Shown here piece by piece: positions 51,524 through 60,504 of a DNA stretch of 64,000 bases (positions are counted from its first letter, which is position 1; each line of letters begins with the position of its first letter). A model generated the notes under the pieces. The model did not search any database. It was not told the origin of the DNA and was given only the letters and a program-made list of their open reading frames with translations. Source of the stretch: Georgenia sp. EYE_87. GTDB lineage: Bacteria; Actinomycetota; Actinomycetes; Actinomycetales; Actinomycetaceae. Made by a program: the position numbers and the translations under genes. The stretch is taken from assembly GCF_023148685.1 (NCBI RefSeq), contig NZ_JAHXNL010000013.1, positions 42,152-106,151 of the forward strand, written 5' to 3'.

Positions 51524-53496
51524 TCGTCGATCTCTCGGCCGCGGACGGCGAGGTCATCTGGCGGCCGGACCCCGAGACGGCCGGAGATACTCAGACCGAA
51601 CGGTTCGCCGCGTTCGTCCGTGCGCGCGGCGTGCCGCTCGGTGAGGGATACCAGGCCCTCTGGGAGTGGAGCGTCGAGGACTCCGATGGCTTCTGGTCGT
51701 CGTTCGTCGAGTTCGCCGGCATCCGGCTGGGCGGCGAGCCCGGTCCTGTCCGCAACGGGGAGCCGATGCCGGCGACGCGGTGGTTCCCGGGCCGCACGCT
51801 CAACTTTGCGCGGCACATGCTGGATGGTCGCGACGGTACGGCTCTCATTGCGATCTCCGAGGACGGCAACACCGACGAGATCTCCTTCGAGGACCTGCGG
51901 GCGCAGGTGGGTGCCCTCGCGGCCCACCTCCGCTCCCTCGGTGTCGGCGCGGGCGACCGCGTGGTCGCCGTCCTGCCCAACGTCCCCGAGGCCATCGTCG
52001 GGCTCCTCGCCACGGCGTCGCTCGGGGCGGTCTGGTCGGTCTGCTCCCCGGAGTTCGGCCCCGGCGCGATTGTCTCGCGCTTCGCCCAGCTCGAGCCGAA
52101 GGCGGTGCTCGCCTCCCCGGGCTACCGGCTGGCCGGCAAGGACCGCGACCGGTGCGCGGAGCTCACCGAGATATTGGAGCAGCTCCCCACCGTCGAACAG
52201 GTCGTCTGGGTGACCCGGCATGCCCCCTCGGTCCCTGCGCCGGAGACGGCGGTCCCTGCCGTCGCCTGGGCGGATGTCGTCGCAGCGTCGGCCGAGCCGC
52301 AGTTCGTTGACGTCGAGTTCAGTCATCCGCTGTGGGTGCTCTTCTCCTCCGGGACGACCGGGGTGCCCAAGGGCATCGTCCACGGCCACGGCGGCGCCCT
52401 ACTCGAGGAGTTGCAAATGCTCCTCTTCGGCGGCGACTTGCGCGCCGGAGACCGGTTCTTCTCCGTCGCCTCGACGAGCTGGGTCGTATGGAACTCCCTC
52501 GTCAGCGCCATGGGCGTCGGCGCCACGCCCGTTCTCGTCGACGGGAACCCCACGTTCCCCTCGCTCGACCGCGTCTGGGAGGTCGCGGCCCGCACGCGCA
52601 CCGCGGTGCTCGGCCTCGGGGCGGGGTTCGTTCACGCCTGCGCGAAGTCCGAACTGGTGCCGCACCATGACCATGACCTGCGGGCGCTGCGCGAGATCCA
52701 GGTGACCGGTTCCCCCCTCTCTGCGGACGGGTTCCGGTGGGTCTACCGCAACGTCGGTGACGTGTGGCTGGTCTCGATGAGCGGCGGCACCGACATCGCC
52801 GGCTGCTTCGTCGGCGGCGCGCCCACGGAACCTGTGCGGGTCGGGTATATCCAGGCCCCAGCGCTGGGCGCCAAGGTCGAGTCCTGGGACGAGGCGGGGC
52901 ACCCAACGACCAGCAAGGGTGAACTTGTCGTCACGGCTCCGATGCCCTCGATGCCGTTGTACCTCTGGGGCGACGCCGACGGGTCCCGGTACCGCGCCAG
53001 CTACTTCGAGACGTTTCCCGGCGTCTGGCGGCACGGCGATTTCATCGAGATCTCCGACAAGGGCATCCTCATCCTCGGCCGTTCGGACTCGACGCTGAAC
53101 CGCAACGGCATCCGGCTTGGCTCGGCGGACATCTACGCCGTGGTCGAGGCCCTGCCCGAGGTCGCCGAGGCGATGGTCGTCGGCGCGGAGATCGGCGAGG
53201 AGGACTACTACATGCCGCTGTTCGTCGCTCTGCCCGACGGCGTAAGCGAGGAGATCGCGAAGGCAGCTATCGAGCGTGCAATCCGGACCAACCTCTCGGC
53301 CCGGTACTTGCCGGACGACATCGTCGTGATGCGCGCCATCCCGCACACCAAGACCGGCAAGAAGCTCGAGGTTCCCGTCAAGCGGCTCATCCAAGGCGCG
53401 GCCCTAGCCGACGTCGTTGACCTCGGCGCCGTCGACGACCCACCGCTGCTCCACGAGTACGCGGCGCTCGCGGCGTCCCAACCCGCCGTCGCGTGA
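51520..53496 (+). CDS. aacS: Acetoacetyl-CoA synthetase
   Basis: 658 residues, normal for the family, from a GTG at 51520 that overlaps the cupin stop (GTGA). AMP-forming acyl-CoA synthetase: P-loop-like LFSSGTTGVPKGIVHGHGG, ATP-site VSMSGGTDIAGCFVGG, hinge region LGRSDSTLNRNGIRLGSADIY and the catalytic Lys end TKTGKKLEVPVKRLI. It activates acetoacetate with ATP and CoA in the cytoplasm. Its presence implies that pathway products include acetoacetate, which the thiolase at 24.98 kb could cleave. Confidence 0.92.
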   Translation: MIVDLSAADGEVIWRPDPETAGDTQTERFAAFVRARGVPLGEGYQALWEWSVEDSDGFWSSFVEFAGIRLGGEPGPVRNGEPMPATRWFPGRTLNFARHMLDGRDGTALIAISEDGNTDEISFEDLRAQVGALAAHLRSLGVGAGDRVVAVLPNVPEAIVGLLATASLGAVWSVCSPEFGPGAIVSRFAQLEPKAVLASPGYRLAGKDRDRCAELTEILEQLPTVEQVVWVTRHAPSVPAPETAVPAVAWADVVAASAEPQFVDVEFSHPLWVLFSSGTTGVPKGIVHGHGGALLEELQMLLFGGDLRAGDRFFSVASTSWVVWNSLVSAMGVGATPVLVDGNPTFPSLDRVWEVAARTRTAVLGLGAGFVHACAKSELVPHHDHDLRALREIQVTGSPLSADGFRWVYRNVGDVWLVSMSGGTDIAGCFVGGAPTEPVRVGYIQAPALGAKVESWDEAGHPTTSKGELVVTAPMPSMPLYLWGDADGSRYRASYFETFPGVWRHGDFIEISDKGILILGRSDSTLNRNGIRLGSADIYAVVEALPEVAEAMVVGAEIGEEDYYMPLFVALPDGVSEEIAKAAIERAIRTNLSARYLPDDIVVMRAIPHTKTGKKLEVPVKRLIQGAALADVVDLGAVDDPPLLHEYAALAASQPAVA

Positions 53497-53620
53497 TCAA
53501 AAGAAGGGAGCTCGCCAGCGTCGGCACCGTGCCCACGGCACTCGTCCTCGACGTCGACCTCGAGGCGCCGCTCGGTTGGGCGCCTGATGCGCCGTTGCTG
53601 CGTATCCCGGGCGCAAGCTT

Positions 53621-54112
53621 TCACCGATTTGGCAGCAACCAGTCGTGGACGCGGGCCATCTGACGCACTGTCAACCCTAGGCGGTCGTCAGGGGCTAGTA
53701 GCAGCGCCTCTGGGTGGTCTGCCCGGATGCGCCGCGCCACGGTGGACGGCATGTGATCATCGCACCACGCCCACCGGACCGGTTGCCGCTCCTCTACGAG
53801 AGCCAGAGCGGTCCGGGTCTTCCACCCGTTCCACCACGCCGGCGACCCCGGCCCTTCCACACGGTAGGGCGGTACCTCGAACGGTGGCAGGCCGAGGTCC
53901 TCCCCTAGTCGCTGGACGGCTGCGTCGGGCCAGGTGGTGAGCCAGACAACCTCGCCCCCTGCCTCGACCAGACGAGTCAGGGTGGCGAGCACCTCGGGCA
54001 GGTACGGCATGGCGAAGCTTCCGTACTGCACGACGGAGCCACCCTCGACGGGTTCGTAGCCGCAGAGTGTGCCGTCGACGTCGAGCAGGAGCAGCGGACT
54101 ACCGGTGGTCAC
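53621..54112 (-). CDS. HAD-like hydrolase
   Basis: 163 residues. HAD motif I LLLLDVDGTLCGYE near the N-terminus, motif II region EVVWLTTWPDAAV, and an acidic WAWCDDHMP that may serve as motif IV. Probably a small phosphatase-type HAD protein of unknown substrate. It overlaps the upstream gene by ATGA, so it belongs to a four-gene minus-strand set (55848 to 53621). Confidence 0.75.
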   Translation of the reverse strand: MTTGSPLLLLDVDGTLCGYEPVEGGSVVQYGSFAMPYLPEVLATLTRLVEAGGEVVWLTTWPDAAVQRLGEDLGLPPFEVPPYRVEGPGSPAWWNGWKTRTALALVEERQPVRWAWCDDHMPSTVARRIRADHPEALLLAPDDRLGLTVRQMARVHDWLLPNR

Positions 54113-54417
54113 AGCTGGCCGCGCAGTTCGATCAGTCGCGGCTCGGACCGGACGGGATTCACACGTCGACCGCGTAGGACAGCGGCGATGGCATCTAGGC
54201 CGTCGGCGACATCGTCCTCATCGGCGCCGTACGCGCGTCCGGCCTCGGCGTTCCTCCGGTCGAGGAGATGGGCGATAACCTGCTCGACGGTCGCATCGAC
54301 AGGGTGCACACCGTGCTCACCGCACCACGTCAGCCACTTGCTCCACGCGGCCTCGAACCGGTCGCGGACGTGGTCCGGCATCGCGGAGAAAAACATCGAC
54401 GGCAGCGAGTCCCTCAT
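54109..54417 (-). CDS. Small protein resembling an integrase core-binding domain
   Basis: 102 residues. RFEAAWSKWLTWCGEHGVHP and DATVEQVIAHLLDR resemble the SAM-like core-binding domain at the N-terminus of tyrosine recombinases (W..F..WC...G..P.......V..YL), with a helical remainder. No catalytic domain follows; the next gene starts in the ATGA overlap. It may be a stand-alone DNA-binding protein or a degraded integrase. Overlaps the upstream gene by ATGA. Confidence 0.5.
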   Translation of the reverse strand: MRDSLPSMFFSAMPDHVRDRFEAAWSKWLTWCGEHGVHPVDATVEQVIAHLLDRRNAEAGRAYGADEDDVADGLDAIAAVLRGRRVNPVRSEPRLIELRGQL

Positions 54418-55127
54418 CGCTTCTCCTCATCATCGCCGTAGGTGGGGTCGGCGAGGCGCTGGAGGAGGTCGGCGTACCGGGCGATGACCTCCTGGGCGGC
54501 ATGCTCGACGCTCTCGCGGTGGAGTGCCCGCACAAGCGGAGACTCCTCGATCACGCGCCTGGCCTCGTCCTCGTCATCGGCCGGGAGCAGCAGCGCGGCC
54601 TCGAACGCGTCGCGATCACGGTCGCGTCCCGCCCGGTACAGCGCAGTTCGTTGTGCCTCGTCCGCCAGTCCGGCCGGGTCCTTCAGCAGACGCTCGATCG
54701 CATCCCGGCGCTGGGCACTGGTCATCTCCTCCACGCGCACCATGCCCACCTCGAAGTCACGGAACCAGACGTCCTGGCCCAAGGCCTCCCACAACTCGTA
54801 GTAGTCCGGGGCCGTAGGATCGTGCTCGCCGCACCGCCCCCCCCCCCACCCGTCGCCCACGGGTACGGGACGGCCGAGCCCGCCGCAGCGGTCGCACGTC
54901 AGCGTCATCGCCGCGCCGATCGTGGCCACCGCGACCCTCACACCGGCAGGTGTTCGTGGTGCCGACGTAGTGATGAGGAACCACGGGGGGTCGTCGATCA
55001 TCCAGATCCCGTGGACGGGATGCCTCCCAGCCATGTCGCGCAGGGTACGCAGCAGGGGGCGCCACCCGGGGTATGCCTCGTCAGCCCCCTGATTGAGCAT
55101 GTCGAGGAAGTAGTTGCGCTCACTCAC
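54414..55127 (-). CDS. Hypothetical protein with zinc-knuckle-like motif (paralogue 1)
   Basis: 237 residues. No known family recognised. It shows YPGWRPLLRTLRDMA, a Cys motif LTCDRCGGLGRPV...GRCGEHDP (C-x2-C...C-x2-H, a plausible zinc site, about residues 78-102), VGMVRVEEMTSAQRRDAIERLLKDP and a DDEDEARRVIEESPLVRAL C-terminal region. Strongly similar along its length to the next gene upstream, so a tandem duplication. Overlaps that gene by 8 bases. Confidence 0.65.
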   Translation of the reverse strand: MSERNYFLDMLNQGADEAYPGWRPLLRTLRDMAGRHPVHGIWMIDDPPWFLITTSAPRTPAGVRVAVATIGAAMTLTCDRCGGLGRPVPVGDGWGGGRCGEHDPTAPDYYELWEALGQDVWFRDFEVGMVRVEEMTSAQRRDAIERLLKDPAGLADEAQRTALYRAGRDRDRDAFEAALLLPADDEDEARRVIEESPLVRALHRESVEHAAQEVIARYADLLQRLADPTYGDDEEKR

Positions 55128-55848
55128 CCAAGTCCTCCCGTGCCTTGGTGTCGTCGCGCAGCGTGATGACGTCGTCTTCTCCCTCGCCGATCATGGCCAG
55201 TCGGTCCAGGACTCGACCCCACCGATAGATCACCGCATCGGTCGCCCGATCGACTTCGCCGCGGCGCAGAACCCGCATCAGCGGGGACTCCTCCACCATC
55301 CGGCGCGCCTCGTCCTCGTCATCGGTCGGAATCTGCAGAGCCTCATCGAACGCCGCCCAGTCACGGCGACGTGCCGCCTGGAACAGGGCATGCCGTTCCA
55401 CCTGATCCGCCACGGCCACGGGGTCTTCCGAGAGGCGAGCGATGGCGTCCTGCCGCTGCGCTGCGGTCATCTCCGCAACCCTGACCATCCCCACCTCGGC
55501 GTCGTTGAACCACTCCCCTTGGTTCAGCCCCTCCCACAACTCGCTGTAGAAGGGGGCCGCCGGGTCGTGGCCGCCGCACCGCACCCGCCACACCCCCTCG
55601 ACTCCTACGGGGCGTCCCAGCCCTCCGCACTGGTCGCAGGTACGGTTCATCGTCGCCCCGATGACCGCCAGCGCGGCTCCTACCGTGGGGGGCGCCACAG
55701 GTGGCGGCACCGCGAGCTTGACCGTGGGGCCATCGTCGACCTTCCAGGTGGCCCGAACCAGATGGTGTTCAGCGATGTCGCGGACGGTGCGCAGCAGGGG
55801 TCGCCAGCCCGGCAGTTCGTCTTCGGCGGCGGGGTCGGTAAGGAGCAC
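55120..55848 (-). CDS. Hypothetical protein with zinc-knuckle-like motif (paralogue 2)
   Basis: About 242 residues from a GTG at 55848 (VLLTDPAAEDELPGWRPLL); the longer frame starting at 55977 adds poorly conserved sequence. Same plan as its neighbour: PGWRPLLRTVRDIA, RTCDQCGGLGRPV...RCGGHDP zinc-like motif, VGMVRVAEMTAAQRQDAIARL and a DDEDEARRMVEESPLMRVL tail. Function unknown. First gene of the four-gene set with the integrase-like and HAD-like proteins. Confidence 0.65.
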   Translation of the reverse strand: MLLTDPAAEDELPGWRPLLRTVRDIAEHHLVRATWKVDDGPTVKLAVPPPVAPPTVGAALAVIGATMNRTCDQCGGLGRPVGVEGVWRVRCGGHDPAAPFYSELWEGLNQGEWFNDAEVGMVRVAEMTAAQRQDAIARLSEDPVAVADQVERHALFQAARRRDWAAFDEALQIPTDDEDEARRMVEESPLMRVLRRGEVDRATDAVIYRWGRVLDRLAMIGEGEDDVITLRDDTKAREDLGE

Positions 55849-56185
55849 GCCACGAACGTAGAGCCCAAGCCGGGGGCCGTGTAATGGCACGTATAGGCGT
55901 TGCAGCACAGCGCCCCCCGGCAGGTGAGGCGTTCGCGGGAGCGACCTCTGGCGTTGGTCCGGGCAATGCGTCGGCAAGTGCGTGTGGCCACGACTTCCCC
56001 CGCCCGCTCACTGAAATGCTGAACGGCATCCCGGTCGGTGCCTTGAACAGTTCCCGCGAGGGCGAGCGGACGAGCGCCCGCGCACACGGTCGCAAGTGCA
56101 ACGGAGATCCGGTGAGCCCCTTGAGTTGAGCCGGCGCGTTGTCTGGACCATTGCCTCCGAACGCCTTCAGAGTCCTGACATGCGA
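55849..56185. other. Gene-free stretch
   Basis: About 340 bases between the hypothetical-protein set and the kinase gene's terminator. It should hold the promoter of the minus-strand set. No clear coding frame or repeat was seen. Confidence 0.4.
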
Positions 56186-56219
56186 GAACCGCCCCGCACA
56201 CGGGCGTGCGGGGCGGTTC
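56186..56219 (-). terminator. Hairpin terminator of the kinase-permease operon
   Basis: A perfect 14-bp inverted repeat GAACCGCCCCGCAC / GTGCGGGGCGGTTC with a 6-base loop, 13 bases after the kinase stop. Confidence 0.8.
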
Positions 56220-56231
56220 AGTCCGGTGACG

Positions 56232-57176
56232 TTACCGAGAGAGAGCGGCGTCAATCTCCGTGGAATCCGGGGAGGTGGCGGGGCCGCGCCGTGTGACGGC
56301 GATGCCGGCGGCGACGTTTGCCCTCCTGACCGATTCGACGAGGTCTCGGCCGAGGCACATGTTCGCGCAGAGCACGCCGGTGTGCGCATCCCCGGCACCG
56401 TTGGTGTCGACGGCCTTCACGTCGATGCCTGGCACGAGGACGGGTTCGCTGCCGGCCTGGGCCACCCAACACCCCTTGGCCCCGACGCGCACGAGAACGA
56501 GTGCGTCCAGCGCCGCCGCCAGCCGGGACGCGACCTTGTCGGCCGTCAGGTCGGCTGCTGCCGTGCTGGGGTCGACACGTTCGAGAAGGATCCGGGCCTC
56601 TCGCTCGTTCACCGTCCAGACTGTGGCCGCCTGGACGACGAGGTCGAGCGTGGCCGTTGGCACGTCGCCGATCACCGGGGACGCGTCGACGACGACGGGG
56701 GCCGTGCCGCCGACTCTGGTGAGGAACCGGGCCAGGGCCGCTGCGTTGGCGGGGTGGTGGAGTGAGTACCCGGTCACGTAGACGACGTCAACCTTATCGA
56801 CCTGCACGGTGTCGTGCGCATCGGCCGGGAGAGCGCCCTCGGCGCCGACGGTGGAGATGAAGGTGCGTTCCGCCGTGTCGTCGATGAGGGCCACGCAGAA
56901 TCCTGAGTCCAGTTCGGGGTGCGGGGGGTGGAACATCTCGATGCCCTCGGCCTCGAGCTTGTGCCGGATCAGGTCTCCGAGCGGGCCGCTTCCGTGGCCG
57001 CCGGCGTACACGACGTGGGCGCCTTCGCGCCGTGCGGCGGCCATGACGTTGTAACCGCCGCCGACCTCCGTCGCGGCGTTCCGCGCGAAGACGTCAGCAC
57101 CGGGCTGCGGGACGGCAGCGACGTCCATCACGAGGTCGACGATGGCCTGCCCGGTGTGGATGACTTTCCCGCTCAT
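56232..57176 (-). CDS. PfkB-family sugar kinase, YegV-like
   Basis: 314 residues from ATG 57176 (MSGKVIHTGQAIVDLV). PfkB fold with GGGYNVMAAARREGAHVVYAG near the N-terminus and the anion-hole/base motif VDTNGAGDAHTGVLC near residue 255, giving the catalytic Asp. It phosphorylates a sugar or nucleoside; ribokinase, PsuK and YegV are relatives. Last gene of an operon with an NCS1 permease, an ADP-ribosylglycohydrolase and a GntR regulator. This set of functions matches E. coli yegTUVW. Confidence 0.88.
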   Translation of the reverse strand: MSGKVIHTGQAIVDLVMDVAAVPQPGADVFARNAATEVGGGYNVMAAARREGAHVVYAGGHGSGPLGDLIRHKLEAEGIEMFHPPHPELDSGFCVALIDDTAERTFISTVGAEGALPADAHDTVQVDKVDVVYVTGYSLHHPANAAALARFLTRVGGTAPVVVDASPVIGDVPTATLDLVVQAATVWTVNEREARILLERVDPSTAAADLTADKVASRLAAALDALVLVRVGAKGCWVAQAGSEPVLVPGIDVKAVDTNGAGDAHTGVLCANMCLGRDLVESVRRANVAAGIAVTRRGPATSPDSTEIDAALSR

Positions 57177-57181
57177 GGCGC

Positions 57182-58663
57182 TCAGCCCCTGCTCACACGG
57201 CTGCCGGCGCGGGCGCCACCCAGGACGGCATACAGGACGCCGGCCACGAGGAGTGTGGCGACCCATGCCAGTCCGTTGCTGCCGATCCAGGTGTCGGCCA
57301 GGGCGCCGGTGAACCACACCTCGTGATCGCTGACACGGGCGGTGCTGAAGAGGAAGCCGACGACGATGGCCACCGCCCAGGACAGCGTGCTGCGCCACTC
57401 GACGCCGCCGCGGTAGAAGTAGCCGGACGAGCTGGACAGGTCCATGAGCGAGTCGGCGTCGTAGTGGCGGCGGCCGATCATGTCGACGATGAACACGCCG
57501 ACCCACGCCGTGATGGGCACGGCGAGCAGCGAGATGAAGGTGATGAAGGGCCCGTAGAAGCTGTCCGAGATGAGGATGAAGTAGATCGCACCGAGGGTGG
57601 TGACGACGACGTCAAGAACCACCGCGTACACGCGCTTGATGCGGAAGCCGAGCGTCAGGGTGGTCAGACCGGCCGAGTAGACGGAGAGGTGGTTGGACAG
57701 GAGCAGCCCACCGAAGGCGGTGATGAGGTACGGGATCGCCACCCACGCGGGGAGCAGCGACCGGACCGCGGCTACCGGGTCGCCGGCGGAGGCAAGGCTG
57801 CTGTCGCCAGCGGCGAGGAGGCTGCCCAGGCCGATGATGAAGACCAGCGGGATGCCCGCCCCTGCCGCGGCGGAGGCGACGAGTGAGGACGCCTTGACGT
57901 GGCCGGCTTGGTATCGCGACATGTCGGCGCCGGCGTTGGCCCAGCCGATGCCGGTGCCGGCGGCGATGGTGCCGATGCCGATGATGACGGCGGACGTCGG
58001 GCCGGCGGTGGTGGCGGCGACGGCGCTCCAGTCGATCGTGGTGACGAGGTAGGCGCCGACGAGCACGTTCAGCGCACCGAAGATCCAGGTGGCCCACTTC
58101 TGGACGGTTACGAGGAAGGCGTGCCCCATCCCGGAGACGGCCACGGTGCAGCCCACGAAGATGAGGATGCAGACGAGCGCCAGCACCGGGGTCTGCTTGG
58201 CCTCGGGGTTCGTGCCGAGGATGAGTGCGGACAGCGACAGGAGCGCGAACGCACCGGTCGCGGTGTTGACCGTCTCCCAGCCCAGGCGTGAGCCCAGAGA
58301 GACAAGCGTGGGCCCGATGTTGCCGCGCACGCCGAACGTCGCCCGGGAGAGGGTCAGGCTCGGGGCGCCGCCGCGTCGTCCCGCGATGGAGATGACCCCG
58401 ACGAGGGCGAAGGATCCGAACGCGCCGAGGGCAGCGGCGAGGAGGGCCTGCCACACGTTCATGCCGAGGGCGACGAGGGTGACACCGAGCGGGATGCCGA
58501 GGATGGAGAGGTTGGCGGCGAACCACACCCAGAAGAGGTCCAGGGGGTTGCCGTTGCGCTCGTCCTGGGGCACCGGTTCGATGCCGCGCTGCTCGTACTT
58601 CGAGAGCACCACGGTCTCTGGGGACTCGGCTGGGGAACGCGTTTCTTGGGCGCGCGTAGGCAT
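57182..58663 (-). CDS. NCS1-family purine/cytosine permease
   Basis: 493 residues with about 12 membrane segments. NCS1 family marks: an N-terminal SKYEQRGIEPVPQDERNGNP, LGIPLGVTLVALGMNVWQALLA, LSRATFGVRGNIGPTLVSLGSRLGWE, and GADMSRYQ in the sixth segment region. NCS1 proteins import nucleobases, nucleosides or hydantoins with Na+ or H+. It takes the transporter's place held by YegT in the E. coli cluster. Cytoplasmic-membrane protein five bases before the kinase gene. Confidence 0.9.
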   Translation of the reverse strand: MPTRAQETRSPAESPETVVLSKYEQRGIEPVPQDERNGNPLDLFWVWFAANLSILGIPLGVTLVALGMNVWQALLAAALGAFGSFALVGVISIAGRRGGAPSLTLSRATFGVRGNIGPTLVSLGSRLGWETVNTATGAFALLSLSALILGTNPEAKQTPVLALVCILIFVGCTVAVSGMGHAFLVTVQKWATWIFGALNVLVGAYLVTTIDWSAVAATTAGPTSAVIIGIGTIAAGTGIGWANAGADMSRYQAGHVKASSLVASAAAGAGIPLVFIIGLGSLLAAGDSSLASAGDPVAAVRSLLPAWVAIPYLITAFGGLLLSNHLSVYSAGLTTLTLGFRIKRVYAVVLDVVVTTLGAIYFILISDSFYGPFITFISLLAVPITAWVGVFIVDMIGRRHYDADSLMDLSSSSGYFYRGGVEWRSTLSWAVAIVVGFLFSTARVSDHEVWFTGALADTWIGSNGLAWVATLLVAGVLYAVLGGARAGSRVSRG

Positions 58664-58725
58664 GGCGATGCATCCTCCTTGATGTGCTGCTGATGATCTG
58701 ATGAGGCGAGGTGGGGGTTCTTCGC

Positions 58726-59754
58726 CTAGCTGTGGGTCGCGCCCGTACGGGCGAGGACAGGGTTGCGGCGTAGGTGCAGCAGGCGTGCGACCACGGGTTC
58801 GATCTCGATGCCGGAGACGGTGAGGGTCTGCGCGACCGCTCCGGCGGGGAACGCTCCGGTCCCGGTCGTCGCCCCGAGGATCGCGCCCGCCATGGCTGCG
58901 ACCGTGTCAGTGTCGCCGCCGATGCTCGCTGCGAAGCACAGGCCTTCGAACGGTGCATCGCGGAAGTAGCTCGCGATGACCAGGGCGCTCGGGACCGACT
59001 CCTGCGACTGCACAGACGTGCCGACGACGCCGCTGAGGAAGTCCGCCAGCTCGTTCTCGTCCATGCCGCCGGAAGCCTGGAGCGCGAACCTCGTCCGGTC
59101 GGGGATCGACGCTCCCGCGATCCACCGGCCGAGTCTCTCCGCGCTGCGGCTGAGCTCGAGCCCGTAGGCGATGGCCTCGTCGATGCCGGCGCCGTCGACA
59201 CCGGCGGAGACGGCACCTCCGACGGCTGCCGCCGCGGACAGGCCCAGGTTGGTGTTGTGGGTGACGAAGCTCAGGTCGTGGACAGCCCTCAGCAACAGCT
59301 CGGGCTGGGTGGATGGCACGGCGACGGCCACCGGGGTGATGCGCATGGCGGCACCGTTCGTCGTCCCGGCCGAGCCCGCACTGGCAGGGTCCGTGCCGCC
59401 GGCGATCGCGGCCACCGCGGCCGAGGTCGAAGGCCCGAGCAGGTCCAGCGAGCCCTTCTCCCGCATACCGTGCTCCCACGCGATGAGGGCGTCGGCGAAC
59501 TCCCTGGGCGAAACGCGGCCGTCACCGGCGACGAGCAGGTCGGCGACGAGCAGCGCCTGCTCCGTGTCGTCCGTGACCGAGCCCGCTGGCATCCCGGCGG
59601 CGATGGGCTGGTTGGCGGGCGCGTCGACCAGGCCGCTGATGTGACCGAACTGTTGCACGATCTGCTCGCGCGACATCGACTGTGTGGGCATTCCCAGCGC
59701 GTCCCCGAGCGCAAGGCCGGTCATCGCACCGATCGCGCGGTCCTCGAGCGTCAT
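58726..59754 (-). CDS. ADP-ribosylglycohydrolase family protein, YegU-like
   Basis: 342 residues. Family metal motifs are present: LALGDALGMPTQ near residue 15, SVTDDTEQALL (DDT) near 60 and IGGDTDTVAAMAGAILGA near 275. Enzymes of this fold hydrolyse N- or O-glycosidic bonds to ribose, in ADP-ribosylated proteins or small nucleoside-like compounds. With a nucleobase/nucleoside permease and a sugar kinase the substrate is more likely a small ribosylated compound. ATGA overlap with the GntR gene. Confidence 0.9.
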   Translation of the reverse strand: MTLEDRAIGAMTGLALGDALGMPTQSMSREQIVQQFGHISGLVDAPANQPIAAGMPAGSVTDDTEQALLVADLLVAGDGRVSPREFADALIAWEHGMREKGSLDLLGPSTSAAVAAIAGGTDPASAGSAGTTNGAAMRITPVAVAVPSTQPELLLRAVHDLSFVTHNTNLGLSAAAAVGGAVSAGVDGAGIDEAIAYGLELSRSAERLGRWIAGASIPDRTRFALQASGGMDENELADFLSGVVGTSVQSQESVPSALVIASYFRDAPFEGLCFAASIGGDTDTVAAMAGAILGATTGTGAFPAGAVAQTLTVSGIEIEPVVARLLHLRRNPVLARTGATHS

Positions 59755-60479
59755 CGCGCCGTGACCTCGTCACCGAACGTGAGGTGCAGGCTGAAGTGGG
59801 CCGGGTCGAGGTAGGACTCGACACGCTCGACGAACTGACCGGAACGGTCGAAGGAGATGCGGACCGTCCGCAGGAACGAGCTTCCGGGCTCGCGGCCGAG
59901 GATCTCTGCCACCTCGGCCCCGATCGTCGCTACCGAGACGTCCTGGGTGCCGTGGTCAGCCACCAGGCCGGCGCTCCGCAGGGTCTCTGTCAAGGAGTGG
60001 TTCACCAGGCCGGTGTCCGGTAGTGACGCCAGGCCTTCGCGCGCCGGCACGACCGCCTGCTCGTACGAGACGCCGGTTCCGCCGAGAAGCCGTCGGCGTC
60101 GCACCACGACGCAGCCGTCCGCGCCGAGCTGCGGGACATCGCTGATCTCGGAGCCTGACATGAGTTCGATGCCGAGTTCCTCGGTGGTGATGTCGGCGCC
60201 CGTCGCAGAAAGTGCGCGCGCCCAGCCACCCTTGGCGTCCAGCGGCGTGCCCTCGAAGGTGACGAACGATCCGACCCCGGCGCGCGTGGCGATCAGGTCC
60301 TGCTCCTGCAGGTCGCGGAGCGCTTGGCGCACGGTTCCGCGGGAGACGGCGAACTCGGCGGCGATCTCCGCCTCGCTGCCGAGCCTGTCCCCGGACTGGA
60401 GCTCACCGCCCCGGATGCGCCGGGCGAGCGCATCAACAATCTGTTCCCGTCGCGTCCTCGCGATCACCTGCGATGCCAT
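59751..60479 (-). CDS. GntR/HutC-family regulator with UTRA domain
   Basis: 242 residues from ATG 60479 (MASQVIARTRREQIVDAL); an ATG at 60494 would put the start inside the operator. HTH (about 10-70) with AEIAAEFAVSRGTVRQALRDLQEQDLI; UTRA effector domain (about 85-235) with VSYEQAVVPAREGLASLP and SFLRTVRISFDRSGQFVERVESY. A perfect 7-bp inverted repeat sits two bases upstream of the start, so the operon is probably autoregulated. Heads the ADP-ribosylglycohydrolase/permease/kinase operon. Confidence 0.9.
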   Translation of the reverse strand: MASQVIARTRREQIVDALARRIRGGELQSGDRLGSEAEIAAEFAVSRGTVRQALRDLQEQDLIATRAGVGSFVTFEGTPLDAKGGWARALSATGADITTEELGIELMSGSEISDVPQLGADGCVVVRRRRLLGGTGVSYEQAVVPAREGLASLPDTGLVNHSLTETLRSAGLVADHGTQDVSVATIGAEVAEILGREPGSSFLRTVRISFDRSGQFVERVESYLDPAHFSLHLTFGDEVTAR

Positions 60480-60480
60480 G

Positions 60481-60504
60481 CTGTACATGTTCATACCTGT
60501 ACAG
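60481..60504. promoter_or_regulatory. GntR operator overlapping a promoter
   Basis: CTGTACA-N10-TGTACAG, a perfect 7-bp inverted repeat. It overlaps a minus-strand promoter with TTGACA at 60516-60511 and a TATGAA-like -10 at 60495-60490 (15-base spacing), so the transcript would begin at or close to the start codon. Confidence 0.7.

Noticed and set aside
55769..56398. Minus-strand frame across the kinase terminator
   Set aside because: It would translate through a strong terminator hairpin and into other genes; the composition is Pro/Ala/Arg-rich without domain.
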